NCBI RefSeq assembly: GCF_030815295.1
Contig: NZ_JAUSWP010000011.1
DNA from: Mycoplasma yeatsii
Lineage (GTDB): Bacteria > Bacillota_I > Bacilli_A > Mycoplasmatales > Mycoplasmataceae
Strand: one strand, 5' to 3'
DNA length: 15,774 bases
Shown here: in pieces, positions 1 through 8,089 of the stretch
Numbering within the stretch: position 1 is the stretch's first letter
Layout of the letters: each line of letters begins with the position of its first letter
Notes under the pieces: generated by a model
What the model saw: the letters and a program-made list of their open reading frames with translations, nothing else
What the model was told of the DNA's origin: nothing
Databases searched by the model: none
Made by a program: the position numbers and the translations under genes

Positions 1-82
1 TTATTATTGTTTTAATATAAGTATTTTGTATTACTCAAATTCATCTTTTTGACAAGATTTGTACAATAATTTGTTCTATTTA

Positions 83-95
83 GTTTTCAAAGATC
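83..95 (-). promoter_or_regulatory. boxA-like element in probable rRNA leader
   Basis: Read on the minus strand this is GATCTTTGAAAAC, the form of the antitermination boxA in leaders of Firmicute rRNA operons. It lies about 50 bases downstream of a strong promoter, and the leader continues off the left edge. The 16S gene itself is not visible, so the rRNA assignment rests on the boxA-like sequence, the promoter strength and the neighbouring tRNA genes. Positions 1-147 hold no reading frame of note. Confidence 0.65.
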
Positions 96-147
96 ATACT
101 CACTATCAAGACTTTTTTAATTTCTTGTTCTCTCAGTGACAAAATTA

Positions 148-176
148 AGTATATAACGATTAACTATTGAATACAA
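148..176 (-). promoter_or_regulatory. Strong promoter, probably of the rRNA operon leaving the left edge
   Basis: On the minus strand a -35 box TTGTAT (171-176) and a -10 box TATACT (148-153) are separated by exactly 17 bases. Transcription should start near 141 and run left into the boxA-like leader. It starts beyond the terminator of the tRNA pair, so the downstream operon has its own promoter. A weaker second candidate, TTGTTA (233-238) and TATAAG (209-214) with an 18-base spacer, lies upstream on the same strand and could give a tandem arrangement. Confidence 0.7.
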
Positions 177-243
177 GTGCTTTTTTGAAAAATTTTTAAT
201 TTTTTTAACTTATAAAAGTATTGATATATACTTAACAATTTTC

Positions 244-270
244 AAATAAAAAACCGGTTTTTATCCGGTC
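244..270 (-). terminator. Terminator of the tRNA-Lys/tRNA-Leu unit
   Basis: On the minus strand the stem ACCGG/CCGGT (265-269 with 253-257) has a 7-base A-rich loop and is followed by a run of six T. It begins 17 bases after the encoded CCA end of tRNA-Leu, as expected for an intrinsic terminator ending this transcript before the next promoter. Confidence 0.8.
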
Positions 271-286
271 GATTTATTGTCCAAGT

Positions 287-370
287 TGGTGGGGAATAAG
301 GGACTTGAACCCTTACGCCAAAGGCGCTAGATCCTAAGTCTAGTGCGTCTGCCAATTCCGCCAATTCCCC
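287..370 (-). tRNA. tRNA-Leu (anticodon UAG)
   Basis: An 84-base class II tRNA with encoded CCA (287-289). The acceptor arms GGGGAAT and ATTCCCC pair exactly, the T arm contains GGTTCAAGTCC, and a long variable arm built around GCGCCTTTGGCG marks it as a leucine-type tRNA. The anticodon loop is CTTAGGA, giving UAG. It lies 6 bases downstream of tRNA-Lys and shares its transcript. Confidence 0.97.
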
Positions 371-376
371 AAACAA

Positions 377-452
<76 letters not shown>

Positions 453-467
453 ATGAACGACTATAAA

Positions 468-496
468 ATAATAACACTATTATTTTTAGTTTTCAA
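468..496 (-). promoter_or_regulatory. Promoter of the tRNA-Lys/tRNA-Leu unit
   Basis: On the minus strand a TTGAAA -35 box (491-496) and a TATTAT -10 box (468-473) are 17 bases apart. The predicted start near 461 is about 10 bases upstream of the mature tRNA-Lys 5' end. I saw no clear terminator between the upstream hydrolase stop codon at 559 and this promoter, so some read-through into the tRNAs is possible. Confidence 0.7.
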
Positions 497-558
497 TTAT
501 CAAATTAAATTTTTTTAAATTTTTAAAATATTAATATTAGAGCTGTTAATTCAATAAA

Positions 559-1344
559 TTAATCTAATATAAAATCTTCAACTACATTAATAAATTCATC
601 AAAGTTTTCATCAAATATCATATGACCAGTTTTTGCTATTCAACAAGTTTTAACATTTTTAACTTGCTTATTAAAATAATCTAAACACTCAGCTCGGTTT
701 ACTAATTTATCATCTTCACCTAAAACTACTAAAGTTGGAATATTAATTAAACTATGAGCTTTTTTAATATCTTGTTGAAGTTGATCTTGTTCTAGTGAAT
801 CTCTTAATTTAATTAACACTGGATTATTAAAATCATTAGCATTAAAATTTTGTTTAGCTTGTTTTAACCAATTACTATTAGATGTAAAAATACTACTATC
901 ATAATAAAGTAAATCTAAAAACTGTAAATAAGAATCAAAATCTTTAGCAAAATAATATTTTTTTAAATGTCTATTTTTCAAAGCATTAGTTGGAGCTATA
1001 TAAATTAATTTATTAAATAAATTAGGATCAGTCATATAAGCTATTGAAATAATCATACATCCCATAGAATGACCGATTAAAGTTATGTTTTTTAAATTAT
1101 TATTTTTAACAAACTCAATTAATAATTTAGCATATTGATAAATACTTATTTGATGATCTTTTAAAGCTGGGGTTTTATTACATCCTGGAAATTGTAATGC
1201 ATAATAATTAGTTTTAGTTCAATAGTTTTGAAATTGTTTAAATGAATTAGGTGATGAGTTAAATCCATGACAAAAAATAACATTTTGTTCAACATTATTA
1301 TTATCTTTAAAAATAAAATCATAATCATAAATAACTTTACTCAT
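559..1344 (-). CDS. Alpha/beta hydrolase (putative esterase/lipase)
   Basis: A 261-residue cytosolic alpha/beta hydrolase with no signal peptide or membrane segment. The nucleophile elbow GHSMG places the catalytic serine at residue 93. An HG pair at 26-27 fits the oxyanion region. GEDD at 209-212 supplies the acidic residue, and the GHM histidine at 241 completes the triad. The length is normal for the superfamily. The start is set by an AGGAG ribosome-binding site 6 bases before ATG. Tryptophans occur both as UGA (residues 42 and 235) and, unusually here, as UGG (residue 159). It follows the lipoate-ligase gene but is separated from it by a terminator, so co-transcription would need read-through. 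I saw no convincing promoter in the short gap. The substrate cannot be read from the sequence; an ester or thioester is the default for this family. Confidence 0.88.
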
Positions 1345-1370
1345 ATAAACTCCTATTTAAATTATTTTAC

Positions 1371-1410
1371 AATAAAAAAACATACTAACTTTTTTCAAGT
1401 TTATATGTTT
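1371..1410 (-). terminator. Terminator downstream of the lipoate-ligase gene
   Basis: On the minus strand AAAACATATAAACTTG and AAGTTAGTATGTTTT form a long imperfect AT-rich stem, followed by seven T (1374-1380). It lies 8 bases after the lplA-like stop codon and ends the gcvH-like/lplA-like unit. Confidence 0.75.
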
Positions 1411-1417
1411 TTATTAA

Positions 1418-2455
1418 TTATTCTTCATCTAAAATAATTTTTACAACTTCATCAACACTAATTTCATTAAAGAAATAACTTTGTAGATCTGCTTTTGTAA
1501 ATGCTTGAGTTAGATCTTCAAAAGTCATCTTAGTTCCTAAAATAGCTTGTTCTAATTCTTCGATATTTTTCTTAGCAAAGAAATCTCCACTAATTTTAAG
1601 TTTATCTACTCTTTGATTTTCTACAGCAATTGAAAAATTAATTGTTCCTATTTTTAATCTAGCATCACGGTTATATTCATATCTTGGACTTAGTCCATAG
1701 TTTCAATCTCAATTTTTATATTTTGTATTTACTAATTCATCAATTTGTTTTCATTCTTCTTCATTTATTATGTAACGTTGAACTTTAGATAAATCATCAA
1801 CATTAAATAATTTTTTTAAAAATTCATCTTTAAATTCGAAAATATCTAAATTATTATATTCATCACTTAAATACTCACTTAATGCTGCTACTCTTTGTCT
1901 AATTGATTTAATTCCTTTTGCTTCAATTTTTTTACGGTTTGGATTCAACACTTCAACCATAGCATCATAATCAACTCTATATAATAATGAATTACCTGCA
2001 TAAATAACATCATCTAATAACATCATAGCAGCACCAGAAACTTTACGTCCATCAATAGTTAAATCATTCTTACCTGATTGAGTAATATTTACTGCTCCCA
2101 TTTCTTTTAAAATTTTAATAGTTGGTTTATAAAACTCATCAAAGTTACCTAGAATTTTTTTGTGATCTTTATAAGGAATTAAATAACAAACGTTAACTGC
2201 ATTTGAATCAATATAAATTGTTCCACCTCCAGTATTACGTCTTACAATTTGTAGATTATGTTCTTTTAAATATTTAAAATTAACTTCAACTTCAGGATTT
2301 TGGAAATATCCCATTTGAATATGCGGTGCACTAATTGCTGGAAACACAATTGTGTCATCTAATTTTAAATTTTGAGCTGCTCAAATTTGAATTGCTAATC
2401 AATAAGCTCCATCATCAACATACTGTCCATTTCTAATTGGTTCTACTAAAATCAT
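1418..2455 (-). CDS. lplA: Lipoate-protein ligase A family
   Basis: A 345-residue ligase that would activate lipoate with ATP and attach it to a lysine of a carrier protein. The biotin/lipoyl-transferase core shows RRNTGGGTIYID at residues 72-83, the family's lipoate-binding RRxxGGGxVYxD signature. NDLTIDGRKVSG follows at 130-141, with the conserved Lys138 expected to contact lipoyl-adenylate. The C-terminal third (roughly 235-345) matches the accessory lobe of full-length LplA in length. The start ATG follows GGAGGA by 7 bases. UGA encodes Trp at residues 19, 25 and others. The gene directly upstream, 67 bases away on the same strand, encodes a GcvH-like protein, the likely substrate. The family is clear; specificity for lipoate versus octanoate is inferred. 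Confidence 0.92.
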
Positions 2456-2522
2456 ATTTTTTTCCTCCAATATTAACTACTATGGTTTAATGTTTTATAA
2501 AAATTATTTAATTAATTTAATT

Positions 2523-2867
2523 TTAAAAATCTTCTAAACTTTCAAATACATCTTTATCAATATCAGTTACGATTAAAATTCAGTTTTTAGTTTGATCGTC
2601 TGAACTTAGAATTGATGGATCTTCAACTGCATCTTTATTTTTCTTAACTACTTTAGCTTTAAATGGTATTTTAAAACTTAAAATAGTTTTTGATGCTTCT
2701 ATAACCATAAACTCATCATCTTTTTCTAAAATAGTTTTGTCTTTATTTTTAAATTGAATAAATCCAATTGTTTGAATATCTTCTTTAACTTGCTGACTTA
2801 GTCTTAAAATATATTCTTCTTTATTATCTGTTTTTTCGATAGTTACATATTTATAAAATTTTTTCAT
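2523..2867 (-). CDS. gcvH: GcvH-like lipoyl-carrier protein
   Basis: A 114-residue protein, slightly shorter than the usual 125-130 residues of glycine cleavage H protein. The segment FMVIEASKTILSFKIPFKAKVV (53-74) aligns with the H-protein lipoyl hairpin, normally xVESVKAASDxxxPxxGxVV, placing the lipoyl lysine at Lys60. NWILIVT near 96-102 matches the conserved W-L-I-K strand, with Trp encoded by UGA, so the standard code would truncate the protein there. No genes for the P, T or L subunits are in the window, so a role in glycine cleavage is not supported here. The adjacent lipoate ligase points to a free-standing lipoylated carrier. The start has an AAAGGTGG ribosome-binding site 8 bases upstream. 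The C-terminal 12 residues are acidic. Family assignment is by motif and fold pattern only. Confidence 0.82.
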
Positions 2868-3070
2868 AACAAACCACCTTTACTAAAAATATTCAATATT
2901 ATTAAAGCTAAATTAAGATTATTAAAGTGTTAAATAATCAACTTTTAACTCTTAATTAAATGATATAACTTTTGTGTGAAACTAACACTACTAAATTTAA
3001 AAATAATCAAAATAAAAGTGTTAATAGAAATACTGAAATAAAAAATACTAAACTATAATAAAATTAATTT
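2868..3070. other. Divergent intergenic region with repeated AGTGTTA motifs
   Basis: A 203-base gap between two divergently transcribed genes. It contains a 7-bp inverted repeat GATTATT/AATAATC (2917-2923 and 2933-2939) with a 9-base loop. It also holds the decamer AAAGTGTTAA twice on plus (about 2924 and 3015) and the related AGTGTTAG once on minus near 2985. These could be binding sites for a shared regulator, but in AT-rich DNA such short repeats arise by chance. I saw no convincing minus-strand promoter. Confidence 0.35.
3054..3059 (+). promoter_or_regulatory. -10 box of a nearly leaderless transcript
   Basis: A perfect TATAAT ends 11 bases before the ATG at 3071. A start 6-8 bases after the box would leave a leader of only a few bases. 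No recognisable -35 hexamer sits at 17 bases upstream (TACTGA), so strength is uncertain. Confidence 0.55.
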
Positions 3071-3988
3071 ATGGATAAAGTTCAAAAAATGTTTTTAGAT
3101 GATAATTACACTGATATTGAAAAAATGTTAGAGTGTGATTATTATGAGTGTGTTAATTTTCTTTTATACAAATATGGTATGGCTGAAGGTGATTATACAA
3201 AGCGTACTTTATTTTTTGATGTTGTCTCTGAGAATTTAAATGTTAAAAGATCTTTTTATGGATTAGAAATTCATCATATTGATGAAGATAAAATTCCTAA
3301 TCTTTCTTCAAAAGAAAATATGGCAAAATATCCTGAATATCAAACAAAAGATAGATTAGTTTATTGTAATTTAGTTGAACATTTATTATTACATATCAAA
3401 ATTTATCAAAAGACTAAAAATAGATTAAGTATGCATGGAGTGTTTTTAATAGTTAGAAAACTAAACACTTATTTTTCAGAACAAGAATTTGATGACGAAC
3501 GTAAATGTCTTATTTATCATTCTATAAAAGATTTAAAATTAGATTATTTTAAATGTATAGATTACATGGAAAAGAATAGAATTTGAAAAGGTAAACAATG
3601 ATATTTAAGAGCATTAGATGAAGAAATTAAAGATCAAGATAAACTAGATTTTTATTATGAAGAATTAGAAAGATATATAAAAACAGGAATTAAACCCTTA
3701 TCTGTTGATGCTTCAATAAATTATGTTGAATATTGAAAGTTAGAAAAATTAAATGCACTAGATATTTATGTTAATAAAAGAAGAAAAACTGTAGTTGATC
3801 ATTATCTTGTTGAAAAACAATTTGCTAATAGTTATCAAAATAAACAAACTAATAATTGTTCAGTTAATTATCAAAATAGATCAAATAAAGTTAATAAGAA
3901 AAGATCGTCTTCTATCAAGTATTTATTATTTGCTGTGTTATGAATAATACTTATTTTTATGGTAGTTATTTTAGCTTCAGTTCTTTAA
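3071..3988 (+). CDS. HNH-like domain protein with C-terminal membrane anchor
   Basis: A 305-residue protein I cannot name. Its N-terminal half carries LEIHHIDED (65-73) and, about 25 residues on, LVYCNLVEHLLLH (96-108). The His-His pair, the Asn and the two later His residues recall the histidine, asparagine and histidine spacing of HNH (beta-beta-alpha metal) nucleases, without the zinc-binding cysteine pairs. The middle region is charged and probably helical. A polar Asn/Gln/Ser-rich linker (about 254-280) and a Lys/Arg patch precede one hydrophobic segment (about 283-305) that runs to the end, suggesting a tail anchor with the bulk in the cytoplasm. Four Trp are UGA. An in-frame stop two codons upstream fixes this ATG as the first start; there is no Shine-Dalgarno sequence. 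Nuclease activity is inference only. Confidence 0.72.
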
Positions 3989-3991
3989 TAG

Positions 3992-4025
3992 AAAATAAAA
4001 GATATGTCTCTGACATATCTTTTTT
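3992..4025. terminator. Bidirectional terminator between convergent genes
   Basis: A perfect stem GATATGTC/GACATATC (4001-4008 and 4012-4019) has a TCT loop. It is flanked by AAAA on the left and six T on the right, so it can terminate both the plus-strand HNH-like gene, which ends 12 bases before the stem, and deoC, which ends on the minus strand 11 bases to its right. Confidence 0.88.
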
Positions 4026-4030
4026 AATTA

Positions 4031-4699
4031 TTAATAACTACTATTGTTTTCTTTTCCGTTAACAATGTTAACTCCACCACTAGTTCCTAGTCTTGTAGCT
4101 CCTGCATTGATCATTGCGATTGCATCTTCATAAGTTCTGACTCCACCAGCAGCTTTAACTTGAGCTTTATCTTTTACAACTTCACTCATTAATTTAACAT
4201 CTTCAACAGTAGCTCCTGATTTGTTAAATCCAGTTGAAGTTTTAACAAATTCTAATCCTGCTTCAACAGCTAATTCACAAGCTTTAATAATTTCTTCACG
4301 TGTTAATAAACAGTTTTCTAAAATAACTTTAACAACATGATCTCCAGCCGCTTTTTTAACTTCTTTCATATCATTTAAAACTAAATCATAGTTTTTATCT
4401 TTTAAAGCACCAACGTTTAATACCATATCAATTTCATCAGCACCATTTTCAATAGCTTTTTTAACTTCAAAAGCTTTAACTTCAGTTAAACAAGCACCTA
4501 ATGGAAAACCAACAACATTTGTAATACCTACATTAGTATCTTTTAATAACTCTTTACAAAAACTAGTTCAACAAGTATTAACACAAATTGTAGCAAAATC
4601 ATATTCTTTAGCTTGATTGCATAAGTTAATAATATCTTGTTTAGTTGCTTCTGGTTTTAATAATGTATGATCGATATATTTATTTAATTTAATTTCCAT
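4031..4699 (-). CDS. deoC: Deoxyribose-phosphate aldolase
   Basis: A 222-residue class I aldolase, normal length, that cleaves 2-deoxyribose-5-phosphate to glyceraldehyde-3-phosphate and acetaldehyde in the cytosol. The start KYIDHTLLKPEAT is a family hallmark. DEIDMVLNVG (88-97) holds the conserved Asp, VKTSTGF places the Schiff-base lysine at 153, and VKAAGGVRT places the second catalytic lysine at 182. All key residues are present. The start has an AGGAG site 5 bases upstream, and this site overlaps the TAG stop of the mutase gene before it, so the two are probably translationally coupled. Only one Trp (UGA, residue 44). With DeoA, DeoD and the mutase nearby, it completes nucleoside-sugar breakdown into glycolysis. 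Confidence 0.97.
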
Positions 4700-4707
4700 A
4701 ATTTCTC

Positions 4708-6390
4708 CTATATGTTTAGCATTTGTTTTAGTTCGTTATATATTGCTTGAACTTTTTGTTTAGCTGAATCAATTGATTTATCTACACCTATGAAATAAAT
4801 TTTTAATTTAGGTTCTGTTCCACTTGGTCTTACAGCAAATCAAGACTTATCTTCTAAGTAGAATTTTAATAGATCTTGACCTGGCATGTTGTATAAACCA
4901 TTAATGTAATCTTCTGATTTAATAACTTTTAATCCAGCAATTTCACTAATACCTTTTTCTCTTAAAGCTTTCATTAAAGGTTTAATTTTTAAGTCTTTTT
5001 CTTCTGGTTTAAAGTTTAAGTTAACAGTATCAGTAAAGTAGTATCCATATGTATCATATAAAGAATTTAAATAATCAATTAAAGTCATGTTTTGTTGTTT
5101 GTAGAATCAGCATGCTTCAGCAATCATAATTGAAGCTTGAATACCATCTTTATCTCTTGTTGAATCATCTAAAACATAACCAAAACTTTCTTCATAAGCA
5201 AATACGAAGTTTAATCCAGTGATTGGTTCTTTAGCAATTTGATCTCCCATTCATTTAAATCCAGTTAATGTTTTAACAATAGTTGATCCATAACCTTCAC
5301 AAGCAATTCTATCTCCTAGATCTGAAGTTACAAAACTTGAATATAATGCAGGGTTTTTTGGTAATTTATTTAAACGTTTTAAATTTGATAATTTTCAATC
5401 AATTAAAATAGGTCCAGTTTCATTACCATTTAATCTAATAAATTCACCATTGTGTTTAACAGCCATTCCAAATCTATCTGCATCTGGATCGTTCATAATA
5501 ACAATATCAGCATCATGTTTAACTGCATATTCTAAAGGTATTTTTCATGCTGGGTCAAATTCTGGGTTTGGGTTAACAACATTTTTAAATGTTTCATCTT
5601 CAAATGCATGTTCAGCAACTTCAATTACTTCATAACCTGATTCTCTTAATACTTTTGGAGTAAATTCAGTTCCTGTTCCATTCACTGCTGAAAAGATAAT
5701 TTTTACTTTTGATTTTGATTCTTGTTCATTTTTATAGAACTCTAAGTTTCTAATCATATCAAAGTATTTATCAATAACTTTTTGATCAACAGTTTCTAAT
5801 AAACTTGTGTTTGGTGTAAATTCTCAATTTAAAATATCATCGATTTTATCCATTTCACTTGCTATAAAATCAGTGTCTTCTGGCATTAATTGACAACCAT
5901 ATGGATCATAGATTTTATAACCGTTATATTGACTTGGATTGTGAGAAGCGGTAATAACAACTCCACCAATACAATTTAATGTTTTAGTTGCAAAAGAAAC
6001 AACTGGAGTAGGTTTCATAGCATTATCTTTAAATAAATATGCTTTAATATTGAAACTTGTTAAAATATCAGCTACTAATTGAGCAAACTTAGCTGAGTTA
6101 TGTCTGTTATCATGACCAATTACAACTCCATCATTTAATCTATCTTTGTATTTTGCAATAAGCATCTTTGCATAAGAAATAGTAACTTTTTTAATAGTAT
6201 AAACATTAAAACGTCCAGGACCTGCTCCTAGAATACCTCTAATTCCCGCTGTTCCAAATTCTAGTTCTAAATTAAATGCAGCTTGTAATTCTTCATCACT
6301 TGCATTAGCTAATAATTCTTTTAATTCTGAATCTAAATTTTTATTCTCAATTCATTCTAAATAAGTTTTATTTGTTTTATCAAAGCTCAT
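4708..6390 (-). CDS. manB: Alpha-D-phosphohexomutase family (phosphomannomutase/phosphopentomutase)
   Basis: A 560-residue cytosolic mutase moving a phosphate between the 1 and the 5/6 position of a sugar. Family motifs occur in order: GTAGIRG near 46-52, the phosphoserine loop TASHNPSQYNGYK with Ser149, the magnesium loop DPDADRFG at 301-308, the sugar-binding EESFGY, and the phosphate-binding RPSGTEPK at 521-528. Annotated relatives are variously called phosphomannomutase, phosphoglucomutase or ManB/CpsG. Because it is coupled to deoC and lies beside deoA and deoD, conversion of (deoxy)ribose-1-phosphate to the 5-phosphate is a plausible role here; no separate deoB-type gene is visible. The start follows AAGGAG by 8 bases. 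The TAG stop lies inside the deoC ribosome-binding site. Substrate preference cannot be decided from the sequence. Confidence 0.92.
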
Positions 6391-6649
6391 AAGTTTAACT
6401 CCTTTATCAATATATATTGTATCATTTTATAATTAATTGCATTTTATCAAATTAATCTCATCATCAGTTAAATGCTAAACACCTGTTCAATATAGTATTA
6501 GAAAAAAAGTAAAAAAATGTTCCAAATAAAAATAAATTTTTAAACAAAATTAAGTCTATAAGAATCTTTATCATATGCAAAAATTGAATTATTATATCTA
6601 AAAAGTATAATTAAATTAATTAATCTACAAGAAAGATAGGATTTTTATT
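6391..6649. other. Divergent intergenic region between the mutase operon and deoA
   Basis: A 259-base AT-rich gap containing the deoA promoter at its right end. I found no minus-strand -35/-10 pair with good spacing for the mutase-deoC operon; TTGATA near 6450 and TACAAT near 6420 are too far apart. A 15-mer, AGTATTAGAAAAAAA (6494-6508), recurs exactly upstream of the fic gene. I saw no purine-type riboswitch fold and no tRNA. Confidence 0.4.
6584..6611 (+). promoter_or_regulatory. deoA promoter
   Basis: TTGAAT (6584-6589) and a perfect TATAAT (6606-6611) are separated by 16 bases. The predicted start near 6618 leaves a leader of about 32 bases before the deoA ATG. Confidence 0.7.
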
Positions 6650-7963
6650 ATGCTTACATTTGCAAATATTATTGAAAAGAAAAAACAAAACATTGAACTA
6701 ACAGAACAAGAAATAAGATGAGTAGTTGATGGTTATGTAAAAGGAGTTATTACAGATTATCAAATGGCATCATTTTGTATGGCTACATATTTTACTGATA
6801 TGACAGATAAAGAAACAACAAATTTAGTAAAAAGTTATGTTGAATCTGGTGATGTTTATGATGTTAGAAAAATTGATGGTTTTAAAGTAGATAAACATTC
6901 AACTGGAGGAGTTGGAGACAAAACTAGTTTAGTATTTAGTCCATTAGTTGCTAGTTATGGAATTAAAGTATGTAAATTATCTGGAAGGGGATTAGGTAAG
7001 ACTGGTGGAACTATTGATAAATTAGAGTCATTTCCTGGTTGAACAAGTGAACTAAGTAATGATGAATTTGTTGATAATGTAAATAAAGTTGGAATGAGTA
7101 TCATTTCTCAATCTAAAAACGTTGTTCCTGCTGATAAAAAGATTTATGCATTACGTGATGTAACAGGAACAGTTGACTCAATGCCTTTAATTACAGCTTC
7201 AATTATGAGTAAAAAACTAATTATTGAAAATGATGGATTAGTTTTAGATGTTAAAGTTGGAAATGGTGCATTTATGAAAACTGTTGATGATGCTTTAGAT
7301 CTTTCAAAAAGAATGATTGAAGTTGGAAAACAATACAACAGAAAAATTGCAGTTATGATAACTGATATGAATAAACCTTTAGGAAAAGCAATTGGTAATG
7401 CCATTGAAGTAAAAGAAGCTTGAGACACACTTAATGGAAAAGGGCCAGAAGATTTTAATGAATTAGTTGTAACTGCAGTTGCTATCACATTATTACAAGC
7501 TAAAATATTTGATAACTTAGAAGAAGCTAAAGCTGATGTTTATAAAAAATTACAATCAGGAGAAGCTGCACATTACTTAAAAGATTTTGTTGTGGCTCAA
7601 CACGGTGACTGATCAGTATTAGAAAATTATGATGAAGTATTTAAATGTTCAAATATTATTCAAATTAAAGCAAAAAAATCAGGTTACATTAAATTTACTG
7701 ATGCTGAAAATTTAGGATTATTGTCAATGCAATTAGGTGCAGGACGTGTTACAAAAGAAGAAGATATCGATCATGCTGCTGGAATTTATTTAGATAAAAG
7801 TTTTGGACAAAAAGTTGAAAAAGATGAAGTTGTTATGACATTATACACAAACAAACAAACTAATAATGAATGAATTAAATTAGCTGAATCAACTTTTGAA
7901 ATAGTTGAATCTCAACCAGTTGAAGATGTAGTTATTAAAATTATTTCTGATGATGTTAAATAA
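6650..7963 (+). CDS. deoA: Thymidine/pyrimidine-nucleoside phosphorylase
   Basis: A 437-residue enzyme of normal length that splits pyrimidine (deoxy)nucleosides with phosphate into base and (deoxy)ribose-1-phosphate. The phosphate-binding signature KHSTGGVGDK lies at 82-91, and the family motif SGRGLGKTGGTIDKLES spans 111-127. The C-terminal alpha/beta domain with LGAGR (about 363-367) is present. UGA encodes Trp at residue 24, 131 and later, so the standard code would break the gene into pieces. The start ATG follows a modest AGATAGGA site by 7 bases and has a good promoter. It is the only plus-strand member of the nucleoside cluster, divergent from the mutase-deoC operon and convergent with fic. 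Family NP-II is certain; thymidine versus uridine preference is not readable. Confidence 0.97.
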
Positions 7964-7978
7964 AAATTAAAAATAATT

Positions 7979-8017
7979 AACCCCATAAACCGTAAAACGG
8001 ATATGGGTTTTTATTTT
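7979..8017 (+). terminator. deoA terminator
   Basis: CCCAT (7982-7986) pairs with ATGGG (8003-8007), enclosing an inner CCGT/ACGG stem (7990-7993 with 7997-8000) and an AAA loop, followed by TTTTTATTTT. It lies 18 bases after the deoA stop. Downstream, 8018-8089 holds nothing I recognise before the convergent fic gene ends. Confidence 0.85.
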
Positions 8018-8089
8018 GTTTATCAAACGTTTCCCACTTTAAGCATAAAACAAAAGTTATAAATTTAAATTTGAGTATTATCTATGATC

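Noticed and set aside
5450..5635. Open frame on plus, antisense to the mutase gene
   Set aside because: It lies inside a confidently assigned minus-strand enzyme, has hydrophobic Ser/Thr-rich composition typical of an antisense shadow, and has no ribosome-binding site.
6391..6649. Possible purine-type riboswitch or operator ahead of deoA and the mutase operon
   Set aside because: No conserved three-helix pattern or perfect palindrome was visible; only a promoter for deoA and one shared 15-mer.
7144..7488. Open minus-strand frame inside deoA
   Set aside because: It is antisense to conserved deoA coding sequence and has no recognisable motifs or start signals.
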